Shown: positions 45,961 through 64,000 of the stretch, piece by piece
Position numbering within the stretch: position 1 is the stretch's first letter
How the letters are laid out: each line of letters starts with the position of its first letter
DNA from: Atrina japonica
Taxonomy: Eukaryota > Mollusca > Bivalvia > Pterioida > Pinnidae
Assembly: GCA_030159075.1 (NCBI GenBank)
Contig: BROG01000376.1
Span: forward strand, 571,001-635,000
Reading direction: 5' to 3'
Length of the DNA: 64,000 nucleotides
Position numbers and translations under genes: made by a program
Notes under the pieces: model-generated
Database searches by the model: none
Told to the model about the DNA's origin: nothing
What the model saw: only the letters and a program-made list of their open reading frames with translations

Positions 45961-46630
45961 CACTACAAATGTTATATGATGCATAAAATACCTGGTTTTA
46001 TGGATTTGCAAAGTACATGTCAATCTATATACATGTATTTTATATATTTTGTATATATTTTAAAGAAATATTCATCGTTCAAATTAATTGTCCATCGTTT
46101 TCATTTATGCTTTGTTGATTCGAGCTTTTTCAAATGTCAGACTTCGGCATGAAAATTAGAATATCAAAGACAACGTAATGAAATATTCGTTACAACATTA
46201 TGAACAGTTACAAGAGATTGTAATAGTCATATTATTGACTTGCAATTGGCGATTCCTTTTTACAGAATGTTTAGAAAATTGTTGTCAAATCTTTATAATA
46301 CTTGCGCATGGATCTTCTATCTCGATACATTTTCTGTAGAATTATGAATTAGTGATCCATTTCAAGAAAATAGCAATACTATGTATTAATTTCAATATAT
46401 ATATATATATATAGATATATTTATATTGTTTAACAAATGTAAATACAATTCTAAAATGCAGTTCTATTGTTTTTGATATTCTCAATTAAAATATTTTTCG
46501 GCTGGGGTGAAAAAGTTCTGTACTGTTAACACCCTATGGGTTATTTTATAATCTACAAAAACCCATGCAGAACATTGTCAATTAAGAGCTATATTGTTGT
46601 TCATATTCAATTTAAGTTGATGTAGATTGT

Positions 46631-46905
46631 TAAAGGGGGCATTAGCTGTGTTTTATCAGAACTTTATTTTTCCTTTTTCACTGCTTAGACTGATGAACAA
46701 TAACAGTAAAGAGATATACACATGCATACAAAAATCTTAAATCCCTATATACTTTGTGAAACTTGCTTGAGAAACAGATTTGGCACTTTTTCACTTGCTA
46801 TTGGTTAACTCTACCTTACCATTTGTATATGAATACCACTATGGACCTGATCTCGTTTTCACCTTATTATATAGGAATATAAGATTTCTTATGCCCATGT
46901 ATAGC
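46631..46905. mobile_element. TIR element, family G copy 2
   Basis: Starts 'taaagggggcattagctgtg' as in copy 1 (29059) and shares 'acttgcttgagaaacag', 'ctaccttaccatttgtatat' and 'aggaatataagattt' (inverse order relative to copy 1). The right end 'cttatgcccatgta' is eroded. Confidence 0.6.
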
Positions 46906-46924
46906 TCTTATTAGTCACCTACTG

Positions 46925-47225
46925 GTGAAACCAAGGGGACTACAAGTTTTGTCTGCATCCATTGGTTTGAAACCTTTGGTTAAAGTTTTTTAATGGTTCA
47001 CCATTCATTTAATAATAGTATTAGGGTGCTGATATTTTGCATAGAGGTTCTTGAGGGATCAAACATTGGAGAGTAAAACTGAAAAAATATTTTAACTATT
47101 TTCTTCTTTTTTGACATGTTTTGGACTTCACTTTTTGCCCCAAATCTGCAGGTTAAGGTTTTGGTGAAAGTTTTTGAATGGTTCACCATTCTATTAATTA
47201 TAGTATTAGGATGCTGATAGAGGTT
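46925..47225. repeat. Direct repeat, two ~75-bp copies ~185 bp apart
   Basis: 'aatggttcaccattcattta' ... 'tagtattagggtgctgata' ... 'agaggttctt' at 46991-47053 recurs at 47177-47226 with 'aatggttcaccattctatta', 'tagtattaggatgctgata' and 'agaggttctt'. Probably the interior of a dispersed element or two tandem units. Confidence 0.75.
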
Positions 47226-49923
47226 CTTTATTTATAATGGGTTCACAGGTAAGGGACATGTATTGATTCATCAATACTCTCGGAATGCTTGTTTGTTATT
47301 GTACATCAAGTAGAATTAGTAAAAGTAGAAAAAAATGATTTTTTTTTTTTGGCAAACAAAGATGAGTTGAAGTGAAAATGAAATTATGACACCACACAGA
47401 TGATATGTGAAAGTGCACTTGTAACGTGTGCAAGTCACACCAAAATTTTTATAGATCCAGCATCTTATCACCATAGCCACATCAATGTCATAGCTGAGAC
47501 ACTGAGAGTTCATTTCACTTTCAGTGAAATAAAAAAAAAGAGATATGACAATTATAGAAATGAATTTATTTATTGGCAGACATTTATACACAAAAAATAT
47601 GGCTGCATGGGCGGTTAAAAAGATACAGATGCCAGTATTAGGTCTTATTTGGTATCTTGTAAGATAATTTCCCTGATGAATGAACACATATATAACAAAC
47701 TAATAACATTTCTATTTCGATTAAATATATTGAGTATACAATTTTTCCCCTTTTGTAAAAATCCTTTTATTGACATAACCAAACTAATTTTATTAAAAAA
47801 AACTTGGAAAGTAGTAGATTTGTTATTTCTAATGAAGAGTTTTTCTTGAATATCCATAGTGAATCTCATAATTAATTGACCTAAACCTATCAAATGGCAA
47901 TACCTTGCCCTTTTACAACCTTTCATTGTTCAGTTTTAAAGAAAATGTACAAGACTATCAAGCTAATTTCAGAGGCAGGGGACTGACTATGTACAAGGAT
48001 AAAGAACAACTTCTACAGGCTATGTATGTACAAGTGATGATAAAAGATAGTTCTTCACCAATTACTTTTCATGTATTCCATCTCACTTAAATTTATTGAT
48101 GCACTTATCGGTTTTACAAGATAAATATCTAAGTAATAGCTCTGAAAATTATTGGACACCAATAATATCAGAAAGGACAAGTAACAGGGACATTAACAAT
48201 CTCTTAACATTTCATTCTTCCACGGTTCATACATAGTATAGAATTTTCTTAAATCTTTGGATACATTCGCTGAAATCAAAATAATAAATGGGACAATGCT
48301 GAATATAACAAAAATACGAAAATGTTGGACAATTCTAAACAAATATTCCTATTGTCAATTTAGACATTTTTAATTGGATATTTCTGCTGTACAGTAAAAC
48401 TGCCAACGGACTTATATTGGGCAAGCAACACGTATCATATGTACACAATCCATTATGCCGACATAAATAATTTAAAATATAAATACAATTCTTGTTAACT
48501 GCACCACACACTGCTTGAAAGTGCTGATACAAAAAAGAAGAAAATTACCACAACATCAACATCAAGAGGTCTTACAGGTACACAGAAAATAATTTATCAT
48601 GCATACACAAAAGAAAAAACTGTACATGTATCTGTAAAACTGATGTGATGTCAAGGTTCACAAAAAAATACAAGTGAGCACAGATACTGATTATATGTTG
48701 TATTTAATCTCCCTGTTGTTGTAAGACAAGAATAAAAATGTAAACATACCTATAGCACTAGTTATCATGGACTTCCGAATTTTATTGCTATATACTTCTG
48801 AATCACATAGACAAAATTGTCACCCAAGTTTTGAACTTAAATTTCCTGACCCATTTGCTTTAAATATTTTCTACCAAATCCTCAAAATGGTATCTATCAT
48901 AAAAGGGTCATGACTTCTACAATATTGCTCTAATAACCCAATAATGTAGATGTACTTACAGAATATAATACTGTTTTCAGGGTTAAAAAATCAATATCAC
49001 CCTGATTATGTATTCTAGTTCTAAAAATTTAAGTCTTGCAACAGTGAAAATTGAATTAAGTATTCCTGATATTCTATGAAGTTCATTTTATTGCAAATCT
49101 ATATATGAAAAAGAATATGTAAATCTTCGTATGACAGCAATTTTGGAAATGTAGATGAACATCGTGTACTGTTGTTCTCAGCATCTTCAGCTTTAAGAAA
49201 ATAAACCTACATCTTGTAAATTAAATGACAGCTTTAGCTTAGCAAATATATATAGAAATGTAAGAAAACTATTCTGAAATTATGTAAGAATAACATGAGA
49301 GAAGATTTAGGAGAAATGTACCATTGTTTGATCAAGTAGAGACTGTAATTATCTTTGTTCTGAGAAAAACAAATCTGAAATTTCAAATGAATATCACTTC
49401 CTTTTATCGAAACCCATCCCCTTAACATTTGTAAATTTTTGTGGTCGACTGCTTAAAAAATTATTAAAGGCAATGCTTCTATACTGTTTCTCAATAAATT
49501 ATTGAATATTTTAGTTTTATTATTCAAAATATTCTTGACACTTCATTTTAGATTAACTACTTAGTTCAAAGATATGCAACTTTGATACCAACTGTCACAT
49601 TAAAAACAACCCATATAAACATGTGCCAAAGTTATGGCTTTCATTATATACTGGTACACGTCATATCGATTCACTAAAATTGCAACATTTGTGTAAGTTA
49701 GTCATATTAAATGACAAGTATTAGCACTATATATTCCATAAAGAAACAATACAAATAATTTTCATGTTAAGATATGTTGTGTTACAATATCTACATACAA
49801 TACTGTGATGGAAATCAGTATTTCAAGTACAGAATTATTACATATTTGTTGTAGTAACAACACTGGAGGTAGTTAAAAGTAATAAACAAATTTAGAAATA
49901 ATAGGAATCTGAATTTTGAATAG

Positions 49924-50180
49924 TGGTTTTACACCACACTCAACAATTTTTCAGTTATATGTTGGCAGCCAGTTTTTATTGGTGGAGGAGAGAACCCGGT
50001 TACAATGTACCCGTAAAGAGACCACCAACCTACTGCAAGTAAACTAGCAAATGTTCTCACAAAAATCAGCATAGATTCCAGCGAGGCTCAAACCTGCGCT
50101 GACCAGAAAGTGAGAGACTTCATCGTTCAAAGTGCTATGTTTACACCTCTTGGCAACATAATTAACATGAAAACAAGACC
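49924..50180 (-). mobile_element. tRNA-derived SINE, family A, best copy
   Basis: The body (49924-50040) carries the family A blocks. To its right, read on the minus strand, 'gcgcaggtttgagcctcgct' is a B-box-like motif preceded by a tRNA-like stretch. This gives the orientation (head at right) and class. No target duplication was resolved. Confidence 0.7.
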
Positions 50181-51982
50181 CAGTTGTATTGGTAGTCAAC
50201 CAAATGGTTTCTTTCTTGTAGTGATTTATCAATAAATTATCATAAAACCTTGTAATATTTAGAAAATCAAATTACAATGAGTATGGTACCTAATTCAATA
50301 AGATTACCTCAACACATTACCTCCCTTTGCAACATTTACTGAACAACAATAAACATTTTTTTTTACCTTCTTTTTCTCTTATTTCCTTTGTGTGTTTTTT
50401 TTTACATATTAATCATATTGCTATACTAAGACAAGCAGTTATAACGGAAGATATTGTTTTTGATATGTAGAGAAATTGGAGATTAGATACAGACAAATAC
50501 CTATATAATTCACATCCAACAAGACCTACTTAATTCAAAATGTATCTGGGTAAAAAGGAACATTACTGGTAGGGTTGATTTTCTTAGAGACTTGCAGTGT
50601 AATGGTAAAATGATATATACATGAAACATAGTTATTTGCTGTTCAATGATAAAAGGTGATGTATTTGGTAAATGTATGTATCTTATACAACTCATAGAAT
50701 CCTACTCGATACATGAAATGTGGTTAGTCTGAACTAAATAAAACAATGATCAGGTCAGGAACTGGATGTACCCTAGACCAATATCTACATATGATAAAAC
50801 TTTGTATAACAAACCATGGCAGCAGGCGTGGTCTAAATGTACACTAGACTCTGGGGGAAAGTCAAAAATGAGATTTTTCTGCATATAATGCAAGACTTGT
50901 TCCCTCTAATTACATATCAATTGTACTTATCCTGTCAACAATATAAAACTGCAAATATGCGTAACAACTAACAAAGACTGTTTTGCATGCCATTGTTTCT
51001 ATGGCCATGTGTGATAGCAAGTGACATGCACATATAAACATTAAAACTAGACACAAGCATTATTTGCAGATCAAAAGCTGTCAAAACAGAATCCCAAAGT
51101 AACATCATAATTTGCCCTAATTGTTCCTTCCAAACATATTTTGCATAGAAAAAACAATGTGAGGTACCTACATGGTGTATTCTGTGATAACATAGACAGC
51201 CGTGTGTCACCATACATTTATATTCTAATATCAACAAGCAGCAGTAAGATGGAGGGTACTGTATAGACAGTAGAAGTATGAAAGACTGGAGTTTTTTCAA
51301 CAAACTTGACATGTATTTGTAATGTATCAATTAAATACACATACATGACTCCAAGCTTTCCATTTCTCCACAGAACTGATATAAGATAGTCACACTTTAA
51401 AGGTTTGATTTTAACCTAAAGAATTATATCCTATAATGCTGCAATACTGTAATATAAATCAGTCATTTGTTTCATTTTAATCACATTATCTATGATTTTG
51501 GAAGCATTGAACACATAGGCATTTAAGCTTTTCATAGTCATTTTATCCTTTTGTAAGACTTTTTGTATGTCTAGTAACACTGCCCTTGTCAATTATTTAC
51601 ACGACATCTTATTTATGATAAAGATGAGATGATATTAGTATCAATTTTACCATTTCTCTGTTTTCTATATATGCATCACTATAGAATGTTGAAAATACAC
51701 ACTGATCTATCTATAAATAAACATGATATTATCATGATTATAGTTGTATATATATATTTATATTCAGCATGTCAATTGGGTAATTAAATGATGTGCAAAC
51801 ATAAATCCTCTGGACATTTTTCTTGCTGTCATCTTTGCTGTTCCTTAAGGAATTTCAGAATACAGTGCATGTCGACACACCACAACAGAATCACGAGCAA
51901 AGAACCACAGCTTTGCAGAAATGTTCTGTTTTTGACACTTGGCATATATTGTATATAAAGTAATCTATACAGTATCCTCCTG

Positions 51983-64000
<12,018 letters not shown>

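Larger units (their letters stand above)
45961..51982. other. Region between the convergent OATP and striatin 3' ends
   Basis: The OATP 3' UTR begins at 45961; an ATTAAA hexamer at 46485-46490 is a weak poly(A) candidate. The striatin 3' UTR should extend leftward from 51982; minus-strand AATAAA hexamers exist near 49515 and 48783 but cannot be ranked. Repeats at 46631-47225 and 49924-50180 are listed. Open frames up to 123 codons here show no domain. Confidence 0.5.

Noticed and set aside
47316..47687. 123-codon minus-strand frame
   Set aside because: Hydrophobic AT-rich translation of likely untranslated or intergenic sequence; no homology recognised.

Overview
The window looks like AT-rich nuclear DNA of a lophotrochozoan animal, most likely a mollusc and plausibly a bivalve. 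The evidence is animal gene content with short exons, GT-AG introns and consistent phases, very long (TA)n and (GA)n microsatellites, tRNA-derived SINE pieces, many small terminal-inverted-repeat elements and one decayed L1/Tx1-type LINE. Species cannot be fixed from the sequence. All three gene models were read by eye from splice signals, phase and homology; no transcript evidence was available.

Three protein-coding genes are supported. (1) Minus strand, 8631-23094: an M14 zinc metallocarboxypeptidase of the CPA-like type best known from plants and protists. It is predicted at 444 aa in six coding exons, with an N-terminal hydrophobic segment and a C-terminal membrane anchor encoded alone on an exon 8.7 kb away. 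(2) Plus strand, 31467-45960: a complete organic anion transporting polypeptide (SLCO/OATP), 13 coding exons and about 714 aa, with twelve predicted membrane helices, a Kazal-type extracellular loop and a near-canonical OATP signature. (3) Minus strand, 51983 to beyond 64000: the C-terminal 427 aa of striatin, the WD40 scaffold and regulatory B''' subunit of the STRIPAK PP2A complex; its N-terminal exons lie outside the window.

Layout: 1-8.2 kb is gene-free and repeat-rich (palindromic MITE, TA-flanked mariner-like element, SINE remnant, 24-bp minisatellite). 8.6-23.1 kb is the carboxypeptidase, whose giant last intron holds a ~170-bp tandem array and several dispersed repeats. 23.1-31.4 kb is the gap between the divergently transcribed carboxypeptidase and OATP genes, holding a 26-bp minisatellite and four microsatellites. 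31.5-46.0 kb is OATP, with a MITE and a ~3.5-kb dead LINE in its introns. 46-52 kb separates the convergent OATP and striatin genes. 52-64 kb is striatin with repeat-laden introns.

The genes do not form an obvious shared pathway. The points most worth checking are the carboxypeptidase (substitutions at two active-site positions and a possible anchored/secreted isoform switch), a putative internal striatin promoter producing a WD40-only protein, and several repeat families with visible ends present in more than one copy here.
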